Below are positions 33,083 through 42,245 of a stretch of DNA of 64,000 nucleotides, piece by piece. Both the position numbers and the translations under genes were made by a program. The notes beneath the pieces were generated by a model. It was not told where the DNA came from and ran no database searches. It saw only the letters and a list, made by a program, of their open reading frames with translations. Source of the DNA: Clostridium intestinale DSM 6191 (GTDB lineage Bacteria; Bacillota; Clostridia; Clostridiales; Clostridiaceae); contig NZ_FQXU01000005.1 in assembly GCF_900130055.1 (NCBI RefSeq), positions 310,001 to 374,000 on the forward strand, written 5' to 3'. Positions within the stretch are counted from its first letter, which is position 1, and every line of letters starts with the position of its first letter.

Positions 33083-35242
33083 ATGGGGCTTACTTATGAA
33101 TCTGTTAAAAAAGATGCTTTAAAAGACATGTTTAATATAGATAAAAATGACGGAGAGTATGTAATTGCATTAGCTGGTAATCCTAATACTGGCAAAAGCA
33201 CTGTATTTAATACCTTAACTGGGTTACATCAGCATACTGGGAATTGGCCAGGAAAAACGGTAGTTAATGCTAGAGGTGAATTTCAATATAAAGACAAAAA
33301 ATATATTTTAGTAGATCTTCCAGGAACTTATTCTATATTTGCAACCTCTGTTGAGGAAGCTGTAGCAAGAGATTTTATATGTTTTGGAAAACCTGACCTA
33401 ACTATAGTTGTAGTTGATGCAACCAGTTTAGAGAGAAATCTAAATCTAGCCTTTCAAGTTATGGAGATAACCTCCGATGTGATTTTGTGTATAAATCTAA
33501 TAGATGAAGCAGAAAGAAAAGGAATAACTATAGATGGAAAAGGCTTAGAAAAAGATCTAGGAATTCCAGTTGTTTTAACCTCTGCTAGAAACAATATAGG
33601 AATGGATAACTTAAAGGAAGAAATAGATAAAAAGGTGGCTGAAAAGCTTAAAAATTTGGGGACAGTTAAGCAGAAAGATTCAAAAAAAATGGGGACGGTT
33701 AAGCATAATTATATAAAATATGACCCTAAAATTGAAAAAGTTATAGATATAATTCAAAAGGATGTTGAGAAATTAAGTATTGATTTAAACTATAGATGGT
33801 TATCATTAAGATTGATTGATGGTGATGAATCTATAATAAAGGGTGTAGAAGAGTATTTAGGAAATGATGAAATAAAGAAAATTATAGAAAAGAACAAAGA
33901 TTTGATCGATTCAATTAATAATAAAGAGATACGAGAAGATATAACTTCTAAAAACTATAAACAAGCAGAACTTTTAAGGGACAGTTATGTAAAAATATCG
34001 AATAAAAAGGTTGATAGGGATAAGAAAATAGATGACATTATAACCTCAAAGAGATTTGGAATTCCACTTATGATGCTCATGTTAGCAGTTGTTTTATGGA
34101 TAACCATAGCAGGAGCTAATGTCCCATCACAAATGTTAGCTGATATGTTATTTAAATTTCAAGATGTATTAACCGATATTTTCATTAAACTAAATGCACC
34201 AGAGTGGCTTCATGGAGTTTTGATTTTAGGGCTATATAAAACCATGGCCTGGGTTATTTCTGTTATGCTTCCGCCTATGGCAATATTTTTTCCTCTATTT
34301 ACATTGTTAGAGGATTTTGGATATCTACCTAGAGTAGCATTTAATTTAGATCATGTATTTAAAAAAGCTTGTGCTCATGGAAAACAATGTTTGTCTATGT
34401 GTATGGGGTTAGGATGTAATGCAGCTGGAGTAATAGGTTGTAGAATTATAGACTCTCCAAGGGAAAGACTTATAGCTATTCTAACCAATAACTTAGTACC
34501 ATGTAATGGTAGATTTCCCACATTGATAGCTGTTTCTACTGTATTTTTTGGAGTTGCAACAATAAATGATAAATCAAGTATAATACCTGCACTTATGGTT
34601 TCATTAATAGTTATTTTAGGAATTTTTATAACATTGGGGGTATCATATTTATTATCTAAAACTCTTCTTAAAGGGATTCCTTCAAGTTTTACATTAGAAT
34701 TACCACCTTATAGAAAACCGAAGTTTGGAAGTGTTTTATATACTTCAATAATAGATAGAACAATATTTGTTTTAGGAAGAGCAGTAGCCATAGCTGCACC
34801 AGCAGGAGTTGCTATTTGGATACTTGGTAACATTTATATAGGTGATATGAGTATAATAAGCCATGTAGCAAACTTCCTAAATCCATTTGCACAATATATA
34901 GGATTAGACGGATTTATATTATTAGCTTTTATTTTAGGATTACCGGCAAATGAGATAGTTGTACCTATACTGCTTATGGCATATTTATCAACAGGATCTA
35001 TGGTGGAGTTTGAGAGCATAGATTCTCTTCGTCAAATACTAGTGGCTAATGGCTGGACCACACTAACAGCATTAAATGTGCTGATATTTACCTTACTGCA
35101 TTGGCCTTGTGCAACAACATTATTGACTATAAAAAAAGAAACTGGAAGCATAAAATGGACAATTTTAGCAGCAATACTTCCAACAGTTATAGGAATAGGT
35201 TTGTGTTTTATAACAACTACAATTTACAAGCTTTTTGTATAA
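33083..35242 (+). CDS. feoB: Ferrous iron transporter FeoB
   Basis: 719 residues. The N-terminal G domain has G1 LAGNPNTGKST (30-40), G3 DLPGTYS and G4 NLIDEAERK. A helical GDI region follows, then a membrane part with about eight helices and the gate motifs around MGLGCNAAGVIGCR and LVPCNGRFP. It imports Fe2+. ATG 33083 follows AAGGAGG. Between the G domain and the GDI helices (residues about 192-208) there is an extra stretch reading GTVKQKDSKKMGTVKHN, encoded by two copies of the dispersed GGGGAC(A/G)GTTAAGCA repeat; a third copy lies at 33978. Family members usually lack this insert. Confidence 0.93.
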   Translation: MGLTYESVKKDALKDMFNIDKNDGEYVIALAGNPNTGKSTVFNTLTGLHQHTGNWPGKTVVNARGEFQYKDKKYILVDLPGTYSIFATSVEEAVARDFICFGKPDLTIVVVDATSLERNLNLAFQVMEITSDVILCINLIDEAERKGITIDGKGLEKDLGIPVVLTSARNNIGMDNLKEEIDKKVAEKLKNLGTVKQKDSKKMGTVKHNYIKYDPKIEKVIDIIQKDVEKLSIDLNYRWLSLRLIDGDESIIKGVEEYLGNDEIKKIIEKNKDLIDSINNKEIREDITSKNYKQAELLRDSYVKISNKKVDRDKKIDDIITSKRFGIPLMMLMLAVVLWITIAGANVPSQMLADMLFKFQDVLTDIFIKLNAPEWLHGVLILGLYKTMAWVISVMLPPMAIFFPLFTLLEDFGYLPRVAFNLDHVFKKACAHGKQCLSMCMGLGCNAAGVIGCRIIDSPRERLIAILTNNLVPCNGRFPTLIAVSTVFFGVATINDKSSIIPALMVSLIVILGIFITLGVSYLLSKTLLKGIPSSFTLELPPYRKPKFGSVLYTSIIDRTIFVLGRAVAIAAPAGVAIWILGNIYIGDMSIISHVANFLNPFAQYIGLDGFILLAFILGLPANEIVVPILLMAYLSTGSMVEFESIDSLRQILVANGWTTLTALNVLIFTLLHWPCATTLLTIKKETGSIKWTILAAILPTVIGIGLCFITTTIYKLFV
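33658..33705 (+). repeat. Two direct REP-like copies inside feoB
   Basis: GGGGACAGTTAAGCA (33658-33672) and GGGGACGGTTAAGCA (33691-33705) lie 33 bases apart in the same orientation and in the same reading frame (GTVKQ, GTVKH). The 33-base period equals 11 codons, so the frame is kept. Confidence 0.85.
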
Positions 35243-35243
35243 T

Positions 35244-35283
35244 AAAACTCCCATTGAAGGAAATTTCAATGGGAGTTTTATGT
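35244..35283 (+). terminator. Terminator of the feo operon
   Basis: AAAACTCCCATTGAA pairs with TTCAATGGGAGTTTT. Confidence 0.9.
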
Positions 35284-35323
35284 GTAATTATAAGTAATAA
35301 AATAAGTAATTTACACTACAAAT

Positions 35324-35884
35324 TTATTTTTGGAAGTGATCTTGAACCATTACTAAAGCTTCACCAAATCTTTGAAAATGTACAACTTCCCTTTCTCTTA
35401 AGTACTTTAAAACATCTTTAGCAGAAGGATCATCTGTTAAAAGAATTAGTCTTTCATATGCAGCCCTTGCTTTTTGTTCGGCAGCCATATCTTCAGTTAG
35501 GTCTGCAACTGGATCACCAGTAGCTTGGAAATAAGCAACTGTAAATGGAACACCTCCTGGATCAGAAGGATATATAGCCTTTCCGTGGACTGCATAATTT
35601 GTATCAAAACCATGTTTTTTTAGATCATCTATAGAAGTACCTTTAGTTAGTTGATACATCATTGCAGAGATTATCTCGATGTGAGCTAGTTCCTCCGTGC
35701 CAATATCGGTTAAAAGTCCTTTAGTTTTTCCAGTAGGCATAGTATATCTTTGACTTAGATATCTAAGTGATGCACCTAATTCGCCATCAGGTCCTCCTAG
35801 TTGAGTTAAGATTAGTTTAGCAAAGCGTAGGTCAGGTTGTTTTATGTCCACAGGATATTCTAGTCTTTTTTCATAATACCACAT
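35324..35884 (-). CDS. cotJC: Spore coat manganese-catalase-like protein CotJC
   Basis: 186 residues. The di-manganese catalase fold is visible from the helix with GTEELAHIEIISAMMYQL and the later ERLILLTDDPSAKDVLKYLREREVVHFQRFGEAL, which supply the Glu/His ligands. CotJC is laid down in the spore coat together with CotJA and CotJB. It is the last gene of a reverse-strand operon cotJA-cotJB-cotJC. AAATTTGGAGGG precedes the ATG on that strand. Confidence 0.92.
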   Translation of the reverse strand: MWYYEKRLEYPVDIKQPDLRFAKLILTQLGGPDGELGASLRYLSQRYTMPTGKTKGLLTDIGTEELAHIEIISAMMYQLTKGTSIDDLKKHGFDTNYAVHGKAIYPSDPGGVPFTVAYFQATGDPVADLTEDMAAEQKARAAYERLILLTDDPSAKDVLKYLREREVVHFQRFGEALVMVQDHFQK

Positions 35885-35904
35885 AAAAATTTTCCCTCCA
35901 AATT

Positions 35905-36162
35905 TTAATCATTAAATTTACGTTCCCAAGGCCAAGGACCAGAAACCCATTGATCCCAATCTTTTGCAGTTTGTATACCATAGTTTGTTAGTGGACCATA
36001 TTTCTTTTCATATTCTTTTCTTAAATCCATAAGTTCTTTTGACAAGCAGTTAAAGTATTCAAGGGCATCTTTATTATCTTCATAGTTATCAAGATATAGA
36101 TTTACATCAACAAGACTAAATCCAACTTCTTGAATTTTTTTTAGTAGATCTTTTTTATCCAT
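35905..36162 (-). CDS. cotJB: Spore coat peptide assembly protein CotJB
   Basis: 85 residues, matching the family: LLKKIQEVGFSLVDVNLYLD, then YFNCLSKELMDLRKEYEKKYGPL and the aromatic C-terminus DWDQWVSGPWPWE. ATG 36162 is used because GGAGG stands 8 bases before it; the longer frame overlaps cotJA. It is needed for correct placement of CotJC in the coat. Confidence 0.92.
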   Translation of the reverse strand: MDKKDLLKKIQEVGFSLVDVNLYLDNYEDNKDALEYFNCLSKELMDLRKEYEKKYGPLTNYGIQTAKDWDQWVSGPWPWERKFND

Positions 36163-36172
36163 TGTAATCCTC

Positions 36173-36349
36173 CTAAAGTAATTGTTTAGCATAAGGTTTG
36201 TCTAAATCTCTAAATATAGTTCCACGTTTTAGAGAAGTATCTGCATCATAGACATTTTCAAAAGGCTGAAGTCTTACATAGGCTTTAGCATAATCCATTT
36301 TGTGTTCTTTATGAGATTTACTCGAATGTCTTTCGTTATTATCATACAT
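36173..36349 (-). CDS. cotJA: Spore coat associated protein CotJA
   Basis: 58 residues. After a hydrophilic start rich in His/Lys/Ser the conserved core MDYAKAYVRLQPFENVYD and RGTIFRDLDKPY is present, the CotJA signature. GGAGG lies 8 bases before the ATG on the reverse strand. First gene of cotJABC, separated from cotJB by 10 bases. Confidence 0.9.
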   Translation of the reverse strand: MYDNNERHSSKSHKEHKMDYAKAYVRLQPFENVYDADTSLKRGTIFRDLDKPYAKQLL

Positions 36350-36439
36350 AATAGGGGCCTCCTAAATTAATTTACTTATATTACCAATCAATACAATTTA
36401 TGAAATTGTGTTTATTATTGTTACAAATAGAGGAACACA

Positions 36440-36997
36440 TTAACCAGGGAATGGAGTTAATATTGGTGAGTAAGGAGAGTTTAATTCCCTTATTCTTTGA
36501 TCAATAATATTTGCAACACTTATTATCTGACCATAAAGTATCTCTTGCCTAAATCTAGGATGAATATCAGTGGTCCCTTCTTCATATTCACGAGAAACTT
36601 GTACAAATCTTGAATAACCTATTTTAGTAAATTGAAGTAGAGTAAAGAAAATAAAAATAGTTGATAAATTTGCATCTATTGCAGGATTACGAAGCTTTGA
36701 TACATCTCCTCCTTGATATTTGATAACTATCTGGTCTATGGATTCTTGAGTAGCTTTAAGTAAAAACAAATAAGATGCTAATCCTGTATAAACTGCATAA
36801 AGCTGATCATTAAGAAGAACTAATTCTCCCATATCGTGTCTATATTGGGCTGGATCAAAGTTCGTAGAATCATCAGAAGACTGATTATTTTTATTTGAAT
36901 TATTAGAAAAATTGTCTTTGTTTACATCTGGGGGATTATTATGTTTAGATTTCTTAGTATCTTTTGAGCCACTAGTTTTATCATGCTTCTTAGACAC
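36440..36997 (-). CDS. Protein of unknown function upstream of cotJABC
   Basis: 185 residues. The first 50 are low-complexity and very polar (Lys, Asp, Asn, Ser). The rest is a helical domain with a hydrophobic segment (about 68-82, GLASYLFLLKATQES) and FIFFTLLQFTKIGYSRFVQV (about 112-131). It ends SPILTPFPG. Start GTG 36997 follows GGAGG by 8 bases. It lies 90 bases upstream of cotJA on the same strand, so a spore-related role is plausible. I do not recognise the family. Confidence 0.65.
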   Translation of the reverse strand: MSKKHDKTSGSKDTKKSKHNNPPDVNKDNFSNNSNKNNQSSDDSTNFDPAQYRHDMGELVLLNDQLYAVYTGLASYLFLLKATQESIDQIVIKYQGGDVSKLRNPAIDANLSTIFIFFTLLQFTKIGYSRFVQVSREYEEGTTDIHPRFRQEILYGQIISVANIIDQRIRELNSPYSPILTPFPG

Positions 36998-37158
36998 TTA
37001 TTTTGCCTCCTAAGATTTCTACAGAGTAATTCTGTTTTCTTAATATATACTATTTATTATTTATAAAATGGGTTCTTGTAGTTTTAACATAGTTTACATC
37101 TTTGATTAACATTCATTTGTTAAATTGATATTAGAAATAAATTTTGGAGGATGATTTT

Positions 37159-38421
37159 GTGGAATTAAATTTTGCAGTAATAAGTGATATACATGTAAAA
37201 GCTCATAATTCTAAAGAAGATGAAAAACTTGATTTAGCATTAAGTAGATTAAAGGAATATCAACAAAATTTAGATGCATTAATTATTACTGGAGATATAA
37301 CTAATAGTGGAAGACAGAAAGAATACAAGAAGTTTAGCAAGATTTATAATAAGTATTCAGAGTTTTTAGGAGAAAAGATATTTCTAATGGGGAACCATGA
37401 CTGCTGGGGTGGGGTATCAATTAAAGCAGCACAAAAAAGATTTAAAGATAATTTAAATGAAGACATTAATTCACACAAAGTTATAAAAGGGTATCATTTT
37501 ATTTCAATTAGTACAGAAGGAAAAAGATTAAGCGGATTATTTAGTAAAAAACTTTTAGCTTGGCTTAAAAATGAACTTGAGGTAGCTAGAAATGATGATT
37601 CTAAGAAACCTATATTTTTAGGTGTTCATCAGCATATTGAAAATACTGTTTATGGAAGTGAGGCTTGGGGAAACAAGGATTTATATGAAGTTTTAAAGGA
37701 CTTCCCTCAAGTAATAAATTTTTCTGGACATTCTCATTACCCTTTGAATGATGAAAGAAGCATTCATCAAAAAGACTTTACTTCTGTAGGTGCTGGCTCG
37801 ACTAGCTATATGGAGTTAGAAAGGGGGAAGGTTAACGGGACAATTCAGCCAAAGGCAGGCAAGGTATCACAAGGATTAATAGTAAAAGTATCAGAGGATA
37901 ATGTGGTAAAGATATCTACTATTGATTTTACAAAAAACCAAGTTAATGAGGATAGATGGATAATAAATGAACCATCAAATAAGGACAACTTTCTATATAT
38001 AGATAATAGAAGGGATTTAAGAAAAAAGCCTTATTTTAAGAAAGAAAGTTCAGTTCACATTAAATATGTTACTAATAATGTTGCAAAGATAAGTTTCACT
38101 CAAGCTATACATGATGATTTCATTCACTCCTATGAGATCAGTGTTGTTAATAAAAATAACAATAAAGAGTTAAAAAAAATGATGATTTTTTCAGATTTTT
38201 ATATGGAATATATAAAGTCAAGATTAAGCTTTAAGATAAAAGGGCTTTTTCCAAACACAGAGTATACTGTTAGAATAAAAGCCATAGAATCCTTTGGAAA
38301 TAAGAGTGAAAACTATCTGCAGACTGACTTTAAGACTTTAAGTATAGCTGATTCTTTAATGAACTTTAACAAGCTTCTCTCAATATCAAGAATAGAAGAA
38401 AACAGTATAGATTTTGATTAA
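37159..38421 (+). CDS. Calcineurin-like metallophosphoesterase with a C-terminal beta-sandwich
   Basis: 420 residues. The metal ligands appear in order: ISDIHVK near residue 8, ITGDITNSG, GNHDCWGG, VHQH and FSGHSHY. The reaction is hydrolysis of a phosphate ester; the substrate is not evident. The C-terminal 150 residues look like a fibronectin type III-like domain (LFPNTEYTVRIKAIESFGNKS). There is no signal peptide, although the architecture resembles secreted phosphoesterases. GTG 37159 is chosen because GGAGG lies 8 bases before it. Confidence 0.88.
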   Translation: MELNFAVISDIHVKAHNSKEDEKLDLALSRLKEYQQNLDALIITGDITNSGRQKEYKKFSKIYNKYSEFLGEKIFLMGNHDCWGGVSIKAAQKRFKDNLNEDINSHKVIKGYHFISISTEGKRLSGLFSKKLLAWLKNELEVARNDDSKKPIFLGVHQHIENTVYGSEAWGNKDLYEVLKDFPQVINFSGHSHYPLNDERSIHQKDFTSVGAGSTSYMELERGKVNGTIQPKAGKVSQGLIVKVSEDNVVKISTIDFTKNQVNEDRWIINEPSNKDNFLYIDNRRDLRKKPYFKKESSVHIKYVTNNVAKISFTQAIHDDFIHSYEISVVNKNNNKELKKMMIFSDFYMEYIKSRLSFKIKGLFPNTEYTVRIKAIESFGNKSENYLQTDFKTLSIADSLMNFNKLLSISRIEENSIDFD

Positions 38422-38490
38422 GTTTATATATATGTTTAAAAACCTACAAAATATGTGTAAAATACTAATGAAGCAAAATATGGAGTAGGA

Positions 38491-39372
38491 GTGATTGTTA
38501 TTTTTGAAGTTTTATTAAGGGTTAAGAATTCTTTAATCAACGAAACAATAGAAAAACTAGAGATTTTAGGGGTATCATCTACCTATTATGATGTACCTTA
38601 TGAGGTCACAGTTGACGATAATGGGTATGGGTATTTTGAAAAAGAGGATAAAGAGATAGATTTACATGTATATTTTTATGATGAGGATAGGTCAAAAGCG
38701 GGAAAATTAGTAGATAAGATAAAAGATGAATTTGAGATTGAAGAGACTTTGGAGCTAGTAGAGGTTTCAGAAGACAACTGGCAACAAAGTTTTGAACCTA
38801 TAGATTTAAATAATGGATGGATAATAGCAGAAAAGGATTATTCACCAAATAGTTTAAATAAGATTAATTTTGAATCTCAAGGATCTTTTGGAACAGGTCT
38901 TCATGAAACTACTCAAGACTTGTTACGTTATATTTTAGATAGAGATTTTCAAGGAGAGTCAGTTTTAGATTTAGGAGCTGGTTCAGGGATTTTAAGTTTA
39001 GCAGCTTCTATAAAAAATGCGGATAGAGTAGTTGCTTTAGATATTAGAGATGTTACGGAAGAAGTACTATATAATGCATCGTTAAATAATATTGACAACA
39101 TAGAAGTTGCTATAAGTGATGTCACATCAAAGACTTTTGGAGTTTCAGGTAAGTTTGATGTTGTATTTATAAATATTGGTGGTGAAGAAACTCTATCTTC
39201 AATGGATTTTATAAATGAGGTATTAAAACCAAAGGGGTTATTATTCGTTTCTGGTATGGTTGAGTGGAGTAGTGAAAAAGTTTTAGATATAGTTAAAAGC
39301 TACGGATATACATTAGATAAAAGTACAAAAACCAATGAGTGGGTAACAGCTGTATTAATAAAAAATAAATAA
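38491..39372 (+). CDS. PrmA-like SAM-dependent methyltransferase
   Basis: 293 residues. The N-terminal half has the ferredoxin-like substrate-recognition domain of ribosomal protein L11 methyltransferase. The C-terminal half carries FGTGLHETT and the SAM motif LDLGAGSGILS, then DVVFINIGGEE where PrmA has an Asn-Ile-Leu motif. Identity is clear at family level. The sequence deviates enough (GLHETT, NIGGEE) that it may be a PrmA paralogue with another substrate; the housekeeping prmA is usually next to dnaJ. The start is GTG 38491 behind GGAGTAGGA. Confidence 0.78.
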   Translation: MIVIFEVLLRVKNSLINETIEKLEILGVSSTYYDVPYEVTVDDNGYGYFEKEDKEIDLHVYFYDEDRSKAGKLVDKIKDEFEIEETLELVEVSEDNWQQSFEPIDLNNGWIIAEKDYSPNSLNKINFESQGSFGTGLHETTQDLLRYILDRDFQGESVLDLGAGSGILSLAASIKNADRVVALDIRDVTEEVLYNASLNNIDNIEVAISDVTSKTFGVSGKFDVVFINIGGEETLSSMDFINEVLKPKGLLFVSGMVEWSSEKVLDIVKSYGYTLDKSTKTNEWVTAVLIKNK

Positions 39373-39419
39373 TATTATTTGCGTTTTCAGCATAAATATA
39401 GTACAGTAATAATTTTTTA

Positions 39420-39430
39420 GGGGACGGTTA
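39420..39430 (+). repeat. REP-like copy serving as a ribosome binding site
   Basis: GGGGACGGTTA ends on the A of the start codon of the next small gene; its G-rich part is the only Shine-Dalgarno available. Confidence 0.6.
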
Positions 39431-39633
39431 TGATAAATATTTCAATAACCATTGATGTTAAAAATCCTGGTGAGGTAGCAGCTAATCATGGAATTCCTGG
39501 TTTTGTTCCACAAGATTTGATTAGGGGCAAGGTGGAAAGCGAAATTAAGAGTACTATAATCAAAAAACTTAAAGTTGCACTTGCAGATGAACTAAGGAGA
39601 AATGGTGTTAAGTGTAATATGAATATAAGCTAA
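39430..39633 (+). CDS. Small protein of unknown function
   Basis: 67 residues, soluble, with alternating strand and helix character: MINISITIDVKNPGEVAANH, then DLIRGKVESEIKSTIIKKLKVALADELRRNGVKCNMNI. Length and composition are compatible with a small folded alpha/beta protein. The family is not recognised. The ribosome site is formed by the REP-like word GGGGACGGTT. It is closed by a good terminator, which supports expression. Confidence 0.55.
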   Translation: MINISITIDVKNPGEVAANHGIPGFVPQDLIRGKVESEIKSTIIKKLKVALADELRRNGVKCNMNIS

Positions 39634-39636
39634 AAT

Positions 39637-39673
39637 TAAAAGATGAGCATTTTTATAAAGTGCTCATCTTTTC
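39637..39673. terminator. Bidirectional terminator
   Basis: AAAAGATGAGCA pairs with TGCTCATCTTTT between convergent genes (small protein and DbpA). Confidence 0.9.
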
Positions 39674-39677
39674 TAGA

Positions 39678-41132
39678 CTAACTTTTAGCTTTTTCAACCT
39701 TCAGAGTTTTTCCTTTTATCGTTGCATTTTTTAGTTCTCTTAAAACTAAATCACCTTTACCATTCATAATGTCAACATAGGATACATTGTCAGATACATC
39801 TATTATACCTATATCATCAGGTTCAACTCCTGGGATTCTGCATATCGCACCAACTATGTCACCTGGGCGTATCTTTTTCTTTTTTCCACCGTTTAAGTAT
39901 ATCTTAGTAATGTCTTTTGAAACTTCTTTCTTTTTACTAATAGTAACTTTTTTGAAGTTTTCATTTTTTAACTTGAAGTCTTCTTTATTTGCAAGGAACT
40001 CTTCTCTACTAGGTGGAGAAAGTTTAGGAATTTTATAACTTATATAATCTTGAATTTCTTGAAAGAATCTATCTTCATATGGAGTTTTAAAAGTTAAGGC
40101 AACTCCAGAGTTTCCAGCTCTCCCTGTTCTTCCAATTCTATGTACATACTTCTCTTTTTCCATAGGAAGGTCATAGTTTACAACTAAAGAAACCTTATCT
40201 ATATCAAGACCTCTTGATGCTATATCAGTAGCTATAAGAAATCTAAACTTACCTGATTTAAACTCATTTATAGTTCTCAATCTTTCTGGCTGAAGCATAC
40301 CTCCATGAAGTCCTTTTGATGGATATCTTTTTCCTTCAAGTTTAGAAATAAGTGTATCTACATTCTCTTTTGTTCTACAGAAAAGTATTGCACTATCAGG
40401 GTTTTCTTTAATAAGTAATTTTTCAAGTAAAGAGAACTTATCTTCATCTTTTACTTCAAAGTATCCTTGCTTTATATTTTCAACAGTAAGCTTGTTTGGA
40501 GTTATTTCAACATTTTTAGGAGACTTCATATGTCTATCACAAATTGTTTTAATTTGCTCCGGAATAGTTGCAGAAAATAGCAAAGTGGTTCTCTTTTTAG
40601 GAAGATAAGATAAAATTTCTTCAACTTCTTCTAAAAAGCCCATACTTAACATTTCATCAGCTTCATCCAAAACTAGATATTCTATTTCACTTACATTTAA
40701 AGTTTCACGCTTAATATGATCTAGAGTTCTACCTGGAGTACCAACAACAACATGAACTCTTTGTTTAAGTTCATTTATTTGATTAGTTATAGGTTGCTTT
40801 CCAAAGATAGCAACAGAACGAATCTTGTTGTATCTACCTATGTTATTTATGTCTTCCTTAACTTGGACAGCTAGTTCTCTAGTTGGTGTTAATACAAGTG
40901 CCTTAGGATTTTTAATTTCTACATCAATAGATTGACATAGAGGTATTGCAAAGGAAGCAGTTTTTCCACTACCTGTTTGAGCTTTTACAATTAAGTCTTT
41001 CTTTTGAAGTACTATAGGAAGAACTTCTTTCTGTACGTCTGTAGGATTTGAGTATCCTAATTCCTCTAAAGCTTTTAGAATATTAGGATTTAAATTAAAA
41101 TCTTTAAAATTAATATTATTCAACAATTTCAC
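39678..41132 (-). CDS. dbpA: DEAD-box RNA helicase DbpA
   Basis: 484 residues. Helicase motifs in order: Q motif around NPTDVQKEVLP, AQTGSGKT, PTRELA, TPGR, DEAD, SAT, IATDIASRGLD and HRIGRTGRAG. The C-terminal domain (about 405-480) begins IRPGDIVGAICRIPGVEPDDIGIIDV, the RNA-binding domain of DbpA/YxiN that recognises hairpin 92 of 23S rRNA. The role is in late assembly of the 50S ribosomal subunit. It is a single reverse-strand gene. Confidence 0.92.
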   Translation of the reverse strand: MKLLNNINFKDFNLNPNILKALEELGYSNPTDVQKEVLPIVLQKKDLIVKAQTGSGKTASFAIPLCQSIDVEIKNPKALVLTPTRELAVQVKEDINNIGRYNKIRSVAIFGKQPITNQINELKQRVHVVVGTPGRTLDHIKRETLNVSEIEYLVLDEADEMLSMGFLEEVEEILSYLPKKRTTLLFSATIPEQIKTICDRHMKSPKNVEITPNKLTVENIKQGYFEVKDEDKFSLLEKLLIKENPDSAILFCRTKENVDTLISKLEGKRYPSKGLHGGMLQPERLRTINEFKSGKFRFLIATDIASRGLDIDKVSLVVNYDLPMEKEKYVHRIGRTGRAGNSGVALTFKTPYEDRFFQEIQDYISYKIPKLSPPSREEFLANKEDFKLKNENFKKVTISKKKEVSKDITKIYLNGGKKKKIRPGDIVGAICRIPGVEPDDIGIIDVSDNVSYVDIMNGKGDLVLRELKNATIKGKTLKVEKAKS

Positions 41133-41252
41133 CTTTTTCTATAAATTCATAACGTATCTACTATATTAACATTATACCCTATAAAGTAAAATACTTTCTC
41201 TATCTATTGCTTAAGAAATTTTATAGTGCTATTATAAAAATATAACTTAAAT

Positions 41253-41347
41253 AGCACAGGGGTGTTGGATGATAGCCAACTGAGAGTAAGAACTAAAATT
41301 CTTTAACCCTAGTACCTGAACTGGATAATGCCAGCGTAGGAAGTGTT
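41253..41347 (+). ncRNA. TPP riboswitch (THI box)
   Basis: Conserved parts: GGGGTG, CAACTGAGAG (41278-41287), ACCCTAGTACCTGAACTGGATAATGCCAGCGTAGGAAGTG split over 41316-41345. It is followed by the terminator at 41374 and by thiM-thiE, so thiamin pyrophosphate lowers their expression. Confidence 0.95.
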
Positions 41348-41373
41348 TTGTTTAATAGTATTTTATGAAGTTA

Positions 41374-41402
41374 AACACAATCCTATGGGTTGTGTCTTTT
41401 TT
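41374..41402 (+). terminator. Expression-platform terminator of the TPP riboswitch
   Basis: ACACAATCC pairs with GGGTTGTGT (one G-T pair), followed by a T tract. Confidence 0.85.
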
Positions 41403-41435
41403 TGTTTAAAATAATTTTAATTGAGGTGTTTTTTT

Positions 41436-42245
41436 ATGAAAAATAATGTTGTTCAAGCTTTAAAAGATGTTAGAGAAAAGTCTCCTTTAGTTCATCAAAT
41501 AACAAACTATGTTACTGTTAATGATTGTGCTAATATAACTTTAGCGATAGGTGCATCTCCAGTTATGGCTGATGATATAAACGAAGTTGAGGATATGGTT
41601 AGCATAGCCTCTGCTTTAGTGATAAATATAGGAACACTTAACAGCAATACTGTAAAGTCAATGATAGCTGCAGGTAAAAAAGCTAACGAATTAGGAGTTC
41701 CAGTTGTTTTAGATCCTGTTGGAGTTGGAGCAACTCCATTTAGAAATAAGGTTGGAGCAGAGCTGATTAAAGAAGTAAAGTTTTCTGTAATTAGAGGAAA
41801 CTTATCTGAAATAAAGAGTTTATATGGAGCTGATGTTAAAACTAAAGGAGTAGACTCTTTAGAAGAAAGTTCCTTAAACGAAATTGGACTAGCTAAGGAA
41901 ATTGCAAAAAAATGGGGGACAGTTATAGCAATTACTGGAGCTAAAGATATAATTACTGATGGAGAAAGAGTTGCAGTCGTAGAAAATGGACACAAGATAA
42001 TGTCAAAAGTTACTGGAACAGGATGTATGTGTACAGCTTTAACTGGAGCATTTGCAGGAGTTTGTGAAGATGCATTTACAGCAGCTTTAGCTGGAGTGGT
42101 TTCTATGGGGATTGCAGGAGAAAAGGCTCATGAAAGATTAGGAGAAAATGAGGGGACAGGTAAACTAAGATCAAACATTATAGATGAGATATACAACTTG
42201 TCTTCTGAAGTTATTTTAGAAAGAGGTAAGGTAGATGAAAAGTAA
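41436..42245 (+). CDS. thiM: Hydroxyethylthiazole kinase ThiM
   Basis: 269 residues. Conserved parts: [53 protein letters not shown] and [14 protein letters not shown] with the catalytic cysteine. It phosphorylates the thiazole moiety for thiamin salvage. ATG 41436 follows GAGGTG. It overlaps thiE by 11 bases. The codons for WGTVIAITG contain a copy of GGGGACAGTTA (41915-41925). Confidence 0.94.
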   Translation: MKNNVVQALKDVREKSPLVHQITNYVTVNDCANITLAIGASPVMADDINEVEDMVSIASALVINIGTLNSNTVKSMIAAGKKANELGVPVVLDPVGVGATPFRNKVGAELIKEVKFSVIRGNLSEIKSLYGADVKTKGVDSLEESSLNEIGLAKEIAKKWGTVIAITGAKDIITDGERVAVVENGHKIMSKVTGTGCMCTALTGAFAGVCEDAFTAALAGVVSMGIAGEKAHERLGENEGTGKLRSNIIDEIYNLSSEVILERGKVDEK

